A DNA stretch of 64,000 nucleotides, from assembly GCF_000715075.1 (NCBI RefSeq), contig NC_134096.1:124440643-124504642 (forward strand), written 5' to 3'. This DNA is from Nicotiana tabacum. Its lineage: Eukaryota > Streptophyta > Magnoliopsida > Solanales > Solanaceae. Numbering within the stretch: the first letter of the stretch is position 1; each line of letters opens with the position of its first letter. Of the stretch, positions 24,191 to 36,583 are shown one piece after another. Both the position numbers and the translations under genes were made by a program. The notes below the pieces were generated by a model. That model was not told the origin of the DNA. It saw only the letters and a program-made list of their open reading frames with translations, and ran no database searches.

Positions 24191-24469
24191 AATCAATCAA
24201 AGAAATCTAGTTCACTAATAATTAATAGAACTGTGTCATTTTGAAGAATGAATTGGAAATGCAATAAGAACTCTAGTGAAATTAATGATATTAAGCCACC
24301 AAACACAGAAATCGAAGTCTGATGCATTGAAACAAAGACGACATTGTCATGAATGAGGAAATACATCTAAGAATTTGACATTACATTAAAATTCAGCAGA
24401 AGCAGGAAATATATTTCCAAGAAAAAGAAGAATCTTAGTGACAATCAATCAAAGAAATCTAGTTCACTA
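24191..24469. repeat. 27-bp exact direct repeat, 252 bp apart
   Basis: AATCAATCAAAGAAATCTAG followed by TTCACTA occurs at 24191-24217 and 24443-24469. Cause unknown: either a local duplication or a long target-site-like duplication around a 225-bp insert. Confidence 0.8.
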
Positions 24470-24721
24470 GCTTCTCCTCTCGAATATCTCAAAATACTAT
24501 TTCGTATAAATCATCCTATATAAGAATTTCAATTTCTAAACCGCTGCTGAAAAGTGAGGAGCTGAATTGTAGTACTTCAATTGTACTTTGCTCCTGATTT
24601 CCACGTACTTGTAGATGATTGCTACAAAAAAAAAAAAATTATAAAAAGCTTTAAACACACTAACTATAGTTGCAGTATTTCTCCACACTTCCTATACAAG
24701 AAAGTCAGATTGTTAAAATAC

Positions 24722-24934
24722 TCATGTTGTGTTCTCAACACTTTGTATCAAGGCTAAAAGTGAGACATTTGATTCATTCATATCCCAATCAAAATCAACA
24801 TCCTTACAGGAAAAAGAAAATTCAAGATGAGTTAATAATATGACAATAATTTAATATAAGTTTTATGTAAAAGGGAATGAAAGAAAACTAACTTGCAAAT
24901 TAACTTCTAGTAAAGGAGATATTGCTTGACGGGG
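24722..24934 (-). pseudogene. Candidate last exons of the FRS-like gene, cut off by element G
   Basis: Seen on the minus strand: a short frame HQAISPLLEVNLQ ending at 24893; then GTTAGT..CTGTAAG, a 90-nt GT-AG intron (24803-24892) with a TTAAC/CTCAT branch-like site; then 26 codons reading DVDFDWDMNESNVSLLALIQ and on to a TGA at 24722-24724. Element G starts at 24935. If one copy of the target duplication is removed, the frame runs from AYTL at 45552 onward into HQAIS here. Inferred: this is the 3' end of the gene at 45552-47877. I do not recognise the tail by sequence, so the assignment rests on the intron, frame and position. Confidence 0.5.
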
Positions 24935-27759
24935 TGTCACGACCCAAAATCCATAAAGGGTCGTGATGGCGTCGGACACCACTGCCAGGCAAGCCAACCA
25001 TAAATACTTAATTGGGTTCTGATTTTAATATTTCTGAAATCATATTTTCCTTCAATTAAATAGCAAAAGGTGGAATTTACATAATAAATAATAATATTTT
25101 TTAACAAATTCAATACAGAACAACCCATAATCATCCCAGAACCCGGTATCACAAGTACATGAGCATTAAGTAGGAATATAAAATAAAATACAACAGTTGT
25201 CCGTAATACAAATTGGACAGAAAAAATGTAAGTACTCTGAAGGAGACACTGCCGGCTGCAGATCATAGTATAGAATGCAGCTCACCTAAGTCCCCGCCAT
25301 AACCGCGCCTCTGCGCCCACAAGGCCACTAAACATATATGTGCAGCAAGTGTAGTATGAGTACGTAAATCAACGCGTACCCAGTAAGTATCCCGCCTAAC
25401 CCCGAAGAAATAATGATGAGGGGTCGACTTCGACACTTACAATGGGATATAAATAGGATATCAATGATATAATTAGGCATGGATTACGTAGAACGGATGT
25501 AAGCTCAATGTCATGAAATAAGTAAACAATTCTTTTGTTCATAAGAAATTTCCAAATTTATTTTCCATTATTTAACAATTTATCTCAGGCCGAGGAGGCA
25601 AAATCATTTATTGTAAATTCCAAAGCAATCAAGTTCAATCATGCGCAAATCATGCCGAGGTCGTACGGCCCGCTCCAACATAAATATTTAAATTGTGCAC
25701 TGCTTAGGGTCGAACGACGTGAACCATAGATGCATCTATTTAATCTGTCGAGGCGTTCGGCTCGCTCCATAAAAGATAAAATACACATTAAACAACCAAA
25801 TTCAAGATTTATTAAGGGCAATTATTCCAAAATTTCAAATTCATATTTAACGGTCAGGTAAATGAAGTTTAACCTTTTTAAAGTTCCTTTACCAAGTTTC
25901 GATATGATTTAAGTAATTTAAATTAATAAGTAGGATGCAAGCATCGCAGTTATAACATGATCTGGGTCCTACACTACCCGGAGATAAATATATTAGTAGC
26001 TACGCACGGACTCTCCTCACCTCGTATGTACGTATCCCCCACAAATAGAAGCACATATTAAATTATTTTACCTACGGGATTAATTCCCTTTAGAAAGGAG
26101 ACTTACCTCGCTCCGAAATTCCATAGCCGGTTCCCAAGCCTTTAAAACAACTCAAACCGATGCCCAACGCTCCAAAACTAGTCAATAAATGTGCAAACAC
26201 ATAAAAATATACTCTAATACTCACAACAATTCGATTTAAACGAATTCCCAACTCCGCTTGAAAAGTTGATAAAAATCACCCTCAGACCCACGTGCCCGGA
26301 TTTCAAAAAATTTCGAAGATAAACTTTACCCATAACCTCACGAACTCAAATATATAATTTATTTCCAATTCCATACCCAAATTCGTGGTCAAGATCCAAA
26401 ATTACCAATTCTAGGTTTTCTATTAAAATCTCAAATTTCTACAAATTTCATGTCTAAATCCATATATAATCCAAGTATTTAACTTGCAATAGGTGGGAAT
26501 CACTTACTTTGACATAAATGACAAAAATCTCCCTTCCAAGAGCTCCGAAAATCGCACAACCAAATGAAAAATGGCGGAAAAATGGCCAAATTCCGTCTTT
26601 AAAACAATCTGCCCAGGCCAGGCCCTTCTTCGCGTTCGCGCTCAAAGCCTCGCATTCGAGAAGGCTGCAGACACCGCTGCTTCGCATTCGCGAAGGACAA
26701 ACTACTCCAGCCGCCCACTCCGCTTTACTTCTTCGCGTTCGCGACCCGTGTGTCGCGTTCGCGTAAGCTTCCTTAGGCAACTCTCCGCGTTCGCAACCTC
26801 CGCCTCGCGTTCGCGAAGGCCAAAACCCAGCTGCCTCAAATTCCTCTTCACGAACGCGGGACATCCTTCACGTTCGCGATGAAGGAAACCAGATACTAGC
26901 AACAGCAGTCCAAAATAGCCCGACATGATTTGAAACCATCCCGAAACATACCCGAGGCCCCCGGGGACCCCGTCCAATCACACAAACCAATCCCATAACA
27001 TAACACGGACCTGCTCGAGGCCTCAAATCACCTCAAACAACATCAAAATTATGAATCACACCCTAATTCAAGCTTAATGAACTTTAGAACTTCAAACTTC
27101 TACATTCGATGCCGAAACCTATCAAATCACGTCCTATTGACCTCAAATTTTCCACACAAGTCACATTCGACATTATGGACCAACGACAACTCCCGGAATT
27201 GAATTTCGACCCCGATATCAAAAAGTCCACTCCCGGTCAAACTTCTCAAAAATCTTCAAACTTCTAACTTTTGCCAAACGACCCCAAAATGAGCTACAGA
27301 CCTCCAAATCCACTTTCGGACAAGCTCCTAAGACCGGAATCATTATACGGAGCTATTCCCAGACTCAAAATCCCAATCGGACATTGATAACATTGAAATG
27401 TACTTCAATCCAAATTTATGAAATCCTTTCAAAGTGCCAACTTCTACAATATGCGCTGAAACGTTCCCGGGTTATCCAAAGCCCTGTTCGGACATACGCC
27501 CAAGTCCAAAATCATCATACGAACCTGCTAGAACCTTCAAATCCCGATTCTGAGGTCGTTTACTTAAAAGTCACACTTTAGCTAATTCTTCCAACTTAAA
27601 GCTTCCGAAATTAGAATTGTCTTTCAAAATTAACCCCGAACTTCCCAAAATTTAATTTCGACCACACGTACAAGTCATAATACCTGGGGTGAAGCTGCTT
27701 AGGGTCTCAAACCGTTGAATAACGCGCTAGAGCTCAAAACGACTGGTCGGGTCGTTACA
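24935..27759 (-). repeat. 3' LTR of element G
   Basis: 2825 bp, TGTCACGACCCA to GTCGTTACA on the plus strand. Holds the shared LTR blocks (about 25.65-25.78 and 25.99-26.04 kb) and the TCGCGTTCGCG array. Alignable along its full length with 42699-45546. Confidence 0.9.
26627..26885. repeat. TCGCGTTCGCGA array in left LTR of G
   Basis: Repeats of TTCGCGTTCGCG, CGCATTCGCGAAG and CGCGTTCGCGAAGG separated by 15-30 bp spacers. The arms TCGCG/CGCGA are inverted around a TT centre. Open frames over this region in several frames are repeat artefacts. Confidence 0.8.
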
Positions 27760-27772
27760 TTCTCTCCCACTT
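27760..27772 (-). promoter_or_regulatory. Polypurine tract of element G
   Basis: Minus strand AAGTGGGAGAGAA directly before TGTAACGACC of the 3' LTR. Confidence 0.8.
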
Positions 27773-28738
27773 AAACATACGTTCGTCCTCGAACGTGCTA
27801 ACAACTGCTCTAGAGTTGTTTGAAATCACTGTTTAACACTTTGTGTACCTACCCGTGCTACCGCAACTTAGTTGAGCACATTAGCTCGAGCCAATCTGAA
27901 GATTTTCCACTTTATTTAGTCAAATAAGCCTTAGAGCCAAATTCCAACACCTGAAACCCTCTACCAGGACTGCTTCTAACATACAAACACCGTTTCAATC
28001 ACTACGCGGTGTACCAATACATGATTGTATACTCTCATTGAATTCACACCATACACCGCATTATTCACATGACCATAATAACATCCTCGAACGACAATAG
28101 CCGAAATTCCACGAATCTGATGCCCACAATACACTTCATGACATGTATAAATCCTGTTCCAACTCTTGCAATATTTCCACGACAGAGAAGATGTGTAGAA
28201 CTCATAAACACTGGCCGAATCACAATTTATGGAGTCTCTCCTCCCGACAAGAACCATTACCTCATTCTGGACCGAATAACAATATCTACTCTTTAATATG
28301 CTTCATATAAATATGATCGCACTGATCCCAAGTCCAATAATCTCTTCTCACCCAGTACAAGCTGCTCAGGCAATAAGCCACCTCAGACACTGCCAAAATC
28401 TCATATGATGCCACAATGTGCCCACAAGCTATAACTCAAATGTGATACATAAGGAAATAAACTCTGGAAGGAGTTACTCAACCCACGTAACTAATTTTTA
28501 ACAATTGAAAAGATGTTATGAACCTTTCTCAGAAAACGAGAAGCAAAACACCCAATAATAGATTTGGGAAACTATACTCAAGAACACACTGTTGCGGAGC
28601 ACAACCCGACCCACACATGACATTGTTGCGGCGTGCACCCCGATCCAACCATGATACCCGTTTTGGCATACAACCTGATCCTAACAACATATTCGTGGCG
28701 GCGTGCCACCCGATCCAACCATATACCTGTGGCGGCAT
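27773..28738 (-). other. 3' part of the non-coding interior of element G
   Basis: No coding motif. Ends at the insertion point of B inside a tandem repeat. The open frames of 71-93 residues here have no recognisable similarity. Confidence 0.6.
28587..28738. repeat. Tandem repeat with GGCGGCGTGCCACCCGATCC core
   Basis: About four diverged units of 35-50 bp (cores near 28591, 28625, 28664, 28696), with a fifth split by element B: GGCGGCAT at 28731-28738 continues as GCCACTTGATCCA at 39279 onward. Related to the repeat at 5770-5890 in LTR E. Confidence 0.7.
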
Positions 28739-31428
28739 TGTCACGACCCATTTTCACCTATAGGTCGTGATGGCGCCCAACACTACAGCTAGGCAAGCCA
28801 ACTTAATAAATTAAGCATATATTGACAAAATTTAAAACCAAGAAAATAATAAAAACCAAATTCTACCAATGTGTGTGCCAAGACCTGGTGTCACAAGTGT
28901 ATGAGCAACTAGTAGATTATACAAAACTTCAAATACTATCTGAAATAAAAATAGACAGAATAAAAATACAAGGAGAGACACTAGTAGCTGCAGAACGGCT
29001 CAGAAAGTGCAGCTCACCACTATGCCCCTGGATAACGTGGGTGTAAGACGATAGGTCCCCCACTAGTACTTGCCTCAGGTCCTGCACAAAAACAATATGC
29101 AGCAAGTGCAGCATGAGTACAAAAATAACGTGTACCCAGTAAGTATCAAGCCTAATCTCAAAGTGGTAGAAACGAGATAGCCGACTTTGACACTCACTAT
29201 GGGTCAATAATAATAATTGAAATACAACTAGGATATTTAAATCAACATGATTTACAGAATTTAAAAAAATTTATTTAATTAGCGGAAATAATCAAATTCC
29301 TTCAAATGCAACAATTCTCGATATATTAATAAAATTCCTTCAATTCAAATAATTTCTAATTTATCAATTAAATGTCATTTACAGGAATAACAATTAATTC
29401 TTTAACAAGCAAGAATAATAATTCATTAAATTCCAAGGATTTTCCAATTTATCAATTAGCTTCACAAGCTGAAATAAGCTATTAAAGTATCGTGTAATTA
29501 TTATCATTATTAAACACGATTTCTATCGAGGACGTACGGCCCGATCCAGAGTGTCGCGTACACTGTCGAGGGACGCACGACGCGATCCATAGATGCATCT
29601 ATCCTGCCGAGGCATTCGGCCCGCTCCACAAGAAAGGAAGACATTTTTATATGTACCTCCGGAAGAAGAGTATATTTATTATAAGATAAATTCGTGAGAA
29701 AGGACAATTTCTTTTAACAATTAATTGATTTAAACTGAAAATCAAGCATATGAGATTTCCATCCTTTAATATATTTATCTAACAATTCACAATATATTCA
29801 TATATATCAATTTAATATTAATTAATCAGGGAATACAATTTACACAAGTAATTCATGCTTTGAGTCTTAAACTACCCGGACTTTAGCATTTATAATAGCT
29901 GCGCACGGACTCTCGTCACCTCGTGCGTACGTAGCCCCCGCAATTAGCAATAATTATACAATTTAATCCCAATGGAGTAATTTTCCCCTCACAAGATTAG
30001 ACAAGAGACTTACCTCATCTCAAAGTCCACTTTTCGATTATCGCGTCGCGTAAAATCTCGATTCAATGCCAAAAAATCCGAAACTATCCAAAAGTTATTT
30101 AAATTAATTAATATATGTTCAATAATTCGAAATTCATCTATTAAATAAATTACCCTATCCAAATTGTTAAAATTCATAAAATTCACCACGGGCCCACATG
30201 CCCGAATTCCGGAAATTTTCGGATGAAGACGTTACCCATAATCTCAAGAACTCAAATATATAATTTCTATCCAATTCCATAACTATTTTTATGGTTAAAA
30301 TCTCATTTTTATAAAAATCTAGGTTTTTCACCTAAACCCTTGATTTCTAAGATTTACTAATTATAATCTACCCATAATATATGTATTTAACTCAAGGGTG
30401 TAGAATTAACTTACCTAAAAGTTGTTAGTTGAAAACTACTCACAAAGAGCTCTGAAATCGCACAAACATGGAGGAAAAATGAACAAAAATGGACTGAGCT
30501 TCGTCCATTTTAAGGTTCTGCCCAGACAAATTTTTTGCACCTGCGGAAAAGCCTCGCAGGTGCGAGATTTTACCTCTTGGACTGGCTCTGCACCTGCGCG
30601 TCCGCTTCTGCGCCCAATTCTTCGCATCTGTGATGGCCGGGCAGATCCTCCCCTTCGCACCTGCGGCTGGTGGCTCGCACCTGCGGCTGACCATGCGCAG
30701 GTGCGATCATACCAGAAGCTAGAAGCTTCAGCTCTTCTTCAAAATTCCAAAATTGATCCGAGCCTCGTCCGGTTAACACTCGGGGCCCCCGGAGCCCCGC
30801 CCGAATATACCAACAGGTTTGAAATCATAAAACGGACTCACTCGAACTCACGGAACGTGTAAAACAACATCAAATCTAAGAATCATACCCCAAACCAAAT
30901 TGAATCAAATTTAAGAACTTCAAGTTCTTCAATTTACTTCCAATACGCCGAAATATAATTAAACTAATTGGAATGACGCAAAATTTTGCGTGCAAGTCTC
31001 AAATCACTATACGGAACTATTCCCAAACTCGAAATTCCAAACGGACCTCAATTAATCAAAAACATCCCCCAAACCAAATTAAAAGAATTTTAAACCTTCA
31101 AATAGTTGATGTTTACTCTTTAAGCGTCAAAACGCTCCCGGGTTATCCAAAACCCGATTCGGACATACGCCCAAGTCCAAAATCATCATACAAACCTATT
31201 AGAACCGTCAAATCCCGTTTCCGGGATCTTTTTCTCAAAATATTGACCGAAGTCAAACTTGTCCTTTAAAGCTAACTTAAGGAACCAAGTGTTCCGATTT
31301 CAACCCAAACGCTTCCAAAACCGGAACCAACCATCCCCGCAGGTCATAAATTAATAAAAGCATATTCGGGGAGTTTTATTTTAGGGAACGGGTTTCTAAA
31401 AGTTAAAATGACCGGTTGGGTCATTACA
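28739..31428 (-). repeat. 3' LTR of element B
   Basis: 2690 bp, TGTCACGACCCA to TGGGTCATTACA. Closely similar to 36584-39275 with scattered substitutions amounting to a few percent, so B is younger than G but not recent. Confidence 0.92.
30537..30715. repeat. CGCACCTGCG array in 3' LTR of B
   Basis: TGCACCTGCGG, CGCAGGTGCGAG, TCGCACCTGCGG and diverged forms, ending before the conserved GGCAGAACCTTAAAATGG (minus strand). The same array is at 38380-38562 in the other LTR. The 146-residue open frame over it in both LTRs is antisense to the element and not considered a gene. Confidence 0.8.
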
Positions 31429-34400
31429 TTCTCCACCTCTTAAACAAACGTTCTTCCTCGAACGGGTTTAGAATAATACTTGGAGTGCTAAATAAGTGTG
31501 GATATTTACTCCGCATGTCCTCCTCAGCCTCCCAAGTCGCTTCCTCGACTGGTTGGCCCCTCCACTGGACCTTTACTGCAGAAATCCTCTTGGACCTCAA
31601 CTGGCGAACTTGTTTATCAACAATGGCAAATGGCTCTTCTTCATAACCCAAACTCTTATCTAACTGAACTGTGCTGAAGTCCAACACATGTGATAGGTCG
31701 GCATGATACTTCCGGAGCATAGATACATGGAAAACCGAATGAACTCCCGATAGACTAGGAGGCAATGCAAGCTCATAAGCAACCTCCCCAACTCGCCTCA
31801 ACACCTCAAATGGGCCTATAAACCTTGGGCTCAACTTGCCCTTCTTCCCGATTCTCATAATTATCTTTCATCGGCGAAACCTTCAAGAGAACTTTTTCAC
31901 CTACCATAAATGATAAATCACGTGCTTTCTGATCTGCGTAACTCTTCTGTCTTGACTGTGCTATACGAAGTCGCTCCTGAATCAACTTTACCTTTTCCAA
32001 GGCATCCTTTACCAAATCAGTACCATATAACTCAGCCTCACCGGGCTCAAACCATCCGGTAGGTGAACGGCATCGACGACCATATAAAGCCTCAAATGGA
32101 GCCATCTCGATGCTGGAATGGTAACTGTTATTATAAGCAAACTCGGCCAAAGGCAGGAAATGATCCCACTGACCTCCAACGTCAATCACACATGCCCTGA
32201 GCATATCCTCCAAAATCTGAACTGTCCGCTCTGACTGCCCATCGGTCTGCGGATGAAAGGCTATGCTGAGCTCTACCCGAGTCCCTAATTCACTCTGTAC
32301 TGCTCTCCAGAAATGTGAAGTACACTGAGGGCCTCTATCTGATATGATGGAAATTGGCACACCGTGCAATTGAACTATCTCCTGAATATAAATCTGGGCC
32401 AACCTCTCTGAAGTATACGTAGTCACAACAGGAATAAAATGTGCCGATTTGGTCAACCTGTCAACAATCACCCAAACTGCATCAAACTTCCTCAAGATTT
32501 GCGGCAACCCAACTACAAAGTCTATAGTGATGCATTCCCATTTCCATTCCGGTATAGTCATCTGCTGAAGTAGGCCACCTGGCCTCTGGTGCTCATATTT
32601 AACTTGCTGGCAATTTAGACACCTAGCTACATACTCAACTATGTCCTTTTTTTCATTCGTCGCCACCAATAATGTTGCCTCAAGTCACGATACATCTTCA
32701 TAGCACCCGGATGAATAGAGTACCGAGAACTATGTGCCTCCTCCATGATCTTTTTCCTCAGTTCATCCGCATTAGGAACACACAGACGATCTTGGAGTCG
32801 CAAAGCACCATCCGCATCAATAGTAACTTCCTTGGCACCACCTCGTAGTACCGTTTCTCGAAGAACGATTAAGTGTGGATCATCATACTGGCGAACCCTG
32901 ATCTGCTCAAATAGTGAAGACTGAGCTACGACACATGCAAGAACTCAGCTGGGCTCTGAAATATCTAGCCACACAAGTCTGTTGGCCAAGGACTGGATAT
33001 CCAAAGCTAATGGCCTCTCTTCTGCTGAAATGAAAGCCAAACTACCCATACTCTTCGCCCTTCTACTCAAGGCATCTGCAACTACATTTGCTTTACCTGG
33101 ATGATATAGGATAGTAATATCATAATCTTTTAGTAATTCCAGCCATCTGCGTTGCCTCAAATTTAGGTACCTCTGCTTGAACAAATGCTGCAAACTATGA
33201 TGATCAGTATAAACTTCACATGACACCCCATAAAAATGCCTCCAAATCTTTAGAGCGTGAACAATCGCAACTAACTCCAAATCATGTACTGGATAATTCT
33301 TCTCGTGGGGCTTCAACTGAAGTGAAGCATATGCAATAACTCGCCCTTCCTGCATTAATACACAACCCAAACCAACGCGTACAGCGTCACAATACACTGT
33401 ATACATTCCCGAACCAGAAGGTAACACTAACATTGGTGCTATAGTCAATGCTGTCTTGAGCTTCTGAAAGCTTGACTCACAATCATCGGACCATCGGAAC
33501 TGAACACCCTTCTAGGTTAATTTGGTCAAAGGTGCTGCAATAGATGAAAAACCTTCCACGAATCAACAATAATAACCTGCTAAACCCAGAAAACTCCTGA
33601 TCTCAGTCGCTGAAGTGGGACGATGCCAATTCTGAACTGCCTCAATCTTTTTAGGATAAAACTTAATACCATCACCCGATACAATATGCCCCAAAAATGC
33701 TACAAACTCTAGCCAAAACTCACATTTAGAGAACTTAGCATATAGCTTTTGTTCCCGCAATGTCTGAAGCACTACTCTCATATGTTGCTCGTGCTCCTCC
33801 TTACTGCGCGAGTAGATCAAAATGTCATCAATGAAGACAATGACAAACGAATCAATATATGGCATGAATACCCTGTTCATAAGATCCATAAATGTTGTCG
33901 GGGAATTAGTTAAACCGAAAAATATTATCAGAAACTCATAATGACCATATCTAGTACGGAAAGCAGTTTTCAAAACATCTGAATCTCGAATCTTCAACTG
34001 ATGATACCCCGACCTCAAGTCGATCTTAGAGAACACCCTAGCACCCTGCAACTGGTCGAATAGATCATCAATACGCGGCAACGGGTACTTGTTCTTAATA
34101 GTGACTTTGTTCAATTGGCGATAATCAATGCACATCTGCATTGTTCCATACTTCTTTTTCACAAATAATACCGGTGCACCCCAAGGCGATACACTCGGTC
34201 TGACGAACCCTTTGGCTAATAACTCTTCAAGTTGTTCTTTCAATTCTTTCAGAGCCATGCGATACGGTGGGATAGATATAGGCTGAGTATCTTGAGCCAA
34301 GTCAATACAGAAATCAATATCCCGATCAGGTGGCATACCTGGAAGATCTGAAGGAAATACATCGGAGAACTCCCGAACTACTAGCACTGAATTAATAGCC

Positions 34401-35059
34401 GGAGTCTCTGCAGTAGTATCCCGAACATAGGCTAGATAAGCCAAACAACCCTTCTCAACCATGTGTTGAGCCTTTATAAAATAAATAACCCGATTAAATG
34501 AACTAACCGACGAACCCTTCCACTCCAGCCTAGGCAAAGGTGGAATAGCCAAGGTAACAGTTTTGGCATGACAATCTAGAATAGCATGATATGGAGATAA
34601 CCAGTACATACCCATAATAATTTCAAAATCAATCATCTCAAGCAATAAGAGATCTGCTCTACTTTCATAACCACATAATGTAATAATACAAGACCGGTAG
34701 ATCCGGTTCACAATAACATAATCGTCTACCGGAGTGGACACATAAACAGGAGTACTCAAGGACTCACGAGAAACATCCAGGAATGGAGCAAATAGAGATG
34801 ACACGTATGAATACGTGGATCCTGGATCAAATAATACTGAGGCATCTTTGCCGCAAATAGAAATAATACCTGTAATCACAGCATCTGAGGCCTCTGCATC
34901 TGGTCTGGCCGGAAAAGCATAGAACCTAGCTGGAGCGCCAACTGGCTGGCCTCCGCCTGGCTGACCTCTACCTCTAGGATGGCCCCTACCCACCTGTCCC
35001 CCACCTCTCGGTGGTCGGACTACTGGTGGAGCAACTGGTCCGGTAAGCATAGGTTGCTG
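31424..35059 (-). pseudogene. pol: pol of element B (protease-RT-RNase H-integrase-chromodomain), broken
   Basis: From the right: aspartic protease ([11 protein letters not shown], about 34.8 kb); RT with [10 protein letters not shown] (about 33.80-33.84 kb); RNase H ([21 protein letters not shown]); integrase zinc finger ([14 protein letters not shown]); integrase core ([28 protein letters not shown]); the GPF module ([19 protein letters not shown]); and a chromodomain at about 31487-31654 ([33 protein letters not shown]). Known: the chromodomain helps target integration to heterochromatin. Breaks: stops at about 35060, 33563 and 33.51 kb, a stop near 32945, and a frameshift at about 32.65 kb where a T run is one base longer than in D. 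Not functional. Confidence 0.9.
31429..31441 (-). promoter_or_regulatory. Polypurine tract of element B
   Basis: Minus strand AAGAGGTGGAGAA directly before TGTAATGACC of the 3' LTR. Confidence 0.9.
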
Positions 35060-36393
35060 ACCCTACTGTACTGGTCTACCCCGAAGCTTGGGGCAAAACC
35101 TCCGCATGTGACTGGGATCCCCGCACTCATAACAACTCTTCGGTGCGATGGGCTGCTGACTAAGAGTCTGGCCCTGGAGACCTGAATACCCACTGGGAGG
35201 ACCCTGAATAGCTGGTGGGCGGTAGGAACTCTCTGGAATAGCACTGAGATAAGGTCGCACTAGAGCACCTCGAGGAGGTGGTGGTGTTGGAAATGGGGGT
35301 CTGCTGGACTGCCCCCTCATGAACTGACCTCTACCCCCCGATGGAGCACCTCTGAACTCTCCAGAGTATCTGAAACGCTTATCTCTCATAATCTGCTCTT
35401 GGCTCCGTTGACGCACACCCTCAATCCTCTGGGCTATCTCCACAACTCACTCATAAGAAGTACCAATCTCAACCTCTCGAGCCATAGTGGCCTGAATACC
35501 AGTATGTAAACTGGCTACAAACCTCTACACTCTCTCCGCCTCAGTAGGGAGTATCATAAGTGCATGGCGAGATAATTCAGAAAACCTCACCTCATAATCA
35601 GTCACTAACATCTGACCCTGCTGGAGCTGTTCAAATTGAAACTGCAACTCTTCCCTCTGGGAGGGTGGAATATACCTATCCAGGAAGATACGGGTGAACC
35701 TATCCCAAGTCATGGGAGGAGAATCTGTTGGTCTGGCAAGAACATAAGACTGCCACCATCTACAGGCTCTGCCCTCTAGCTGAAAAGTAGCAAAGTCTAC
35801 TCCATGAAACTCCAATATCCTGATGTTGTACAATTTATCCTTGCACCGATCAGTGAAGTTAGGTGGATCCTCATGTCGCTCACCCCCAAAGACAGGAGGA
35901 TGTAGTCTAGTCCATCTGTCCAATAATTTATGAGGATCGGCGGCTACAGCTGGCCTGGGCTCAGGTGTAGCTGATGCCACTGGCTGGGCTCCACCCATGG
36001 GTAGTGCACCCTGGGTCTGATATATAGCAGTTGCCTATCCATGAGCATGCACGGTAGGGGTCTGTGCTCCCCGCCCGCCTGATATGTGGCTGGGTCTGCC
36101 GAAAATAAACCGGCCTGAGTCATATTGTCCATGAATCGCAGCATACAACCCATGACATCCTGAAATCCCGGTGTAGATGTGAAATCCACCGGAGCTGGCT
36201 CTGCCATAGGCACCTCATCATGTTCCTCAACAATGGGGTTCTCTCCTGGACCCACTGGCGGCATAACTGGAACAGTCCTGGGACGTCCTCGCCCTCTACC
36301 ACGAGCTGGAGCCCTCCCTCGGCCTCGGCCTCTAGCAACTGGGGGAGTAGCTCTTCCCTGGTTTGGAACTTCATTTGAGCGTGTTCTCACCAT
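35060..36393 (-). pseudogene. gag: gag of element B, broken
   Basis: Starts MVRTRSNEVPNQGR at 36393, basic RGRGRGRAPARGRGRGRPR stretch, gag domain (FQLEGRACRWWQSYVLARP), and CCHC zinc knuckle CYECGDPSHMRRFC at 35093-35134. Breaks: frameshift at about 36.0-36.05 kb, and in-frame stops at about 35522, 35444 and 35060. Same organisation as D's gag but with independent lesions. Confidence 0.9.
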
Positions 36394-36568
36394 CTGTGAG
36401 AGAATAAGAGAAGGATAGTTAGTACTACATTAATTGCACGATGGAATATGAAGAAAGGTAATTTCCTAATACCCTATAGCCTCTCGAAGATAAGTACAAA
36501 TTCTCAGTACCGATCCGCAAGACTCTATTAGGGCTGTTCATAACTTGTGAGACCTATGTGAACCTAGT

Positions 36569-36580
36569 GCTCTGATACCA
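36569..36580 (-). promoter_or_regulatory. Primer binding site of element B
   Basis: Element-sense TGGTATCAGAGC, three bases from the 5' LTR end at 36584. Confidence 0.92.
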
Positions 36581-36583
36581 TGT

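Larger units (their letters stand above)
23039..24721. other. AT-rich spacer with one MITE and a direct repeat
   Basis: No convincing gene. Besides the MITE at 23507-23813 and the repeated 27-mer at 24191/24443, the part next to 24722 is probably the 3' flank or 3' UTR of the split FRS-like gene (minus strand). Short open frames at 22987-23401 show no recognisable similarity. Confidence 0.5.

Noticed and set aside
24523..24625. Possible further minus-strand exon after a T13-GTAG acceptor
   Set aside because: Lies downstream of the TGA at 24722 and encodes nothing recognisable in any frame; more likely 3' flank.
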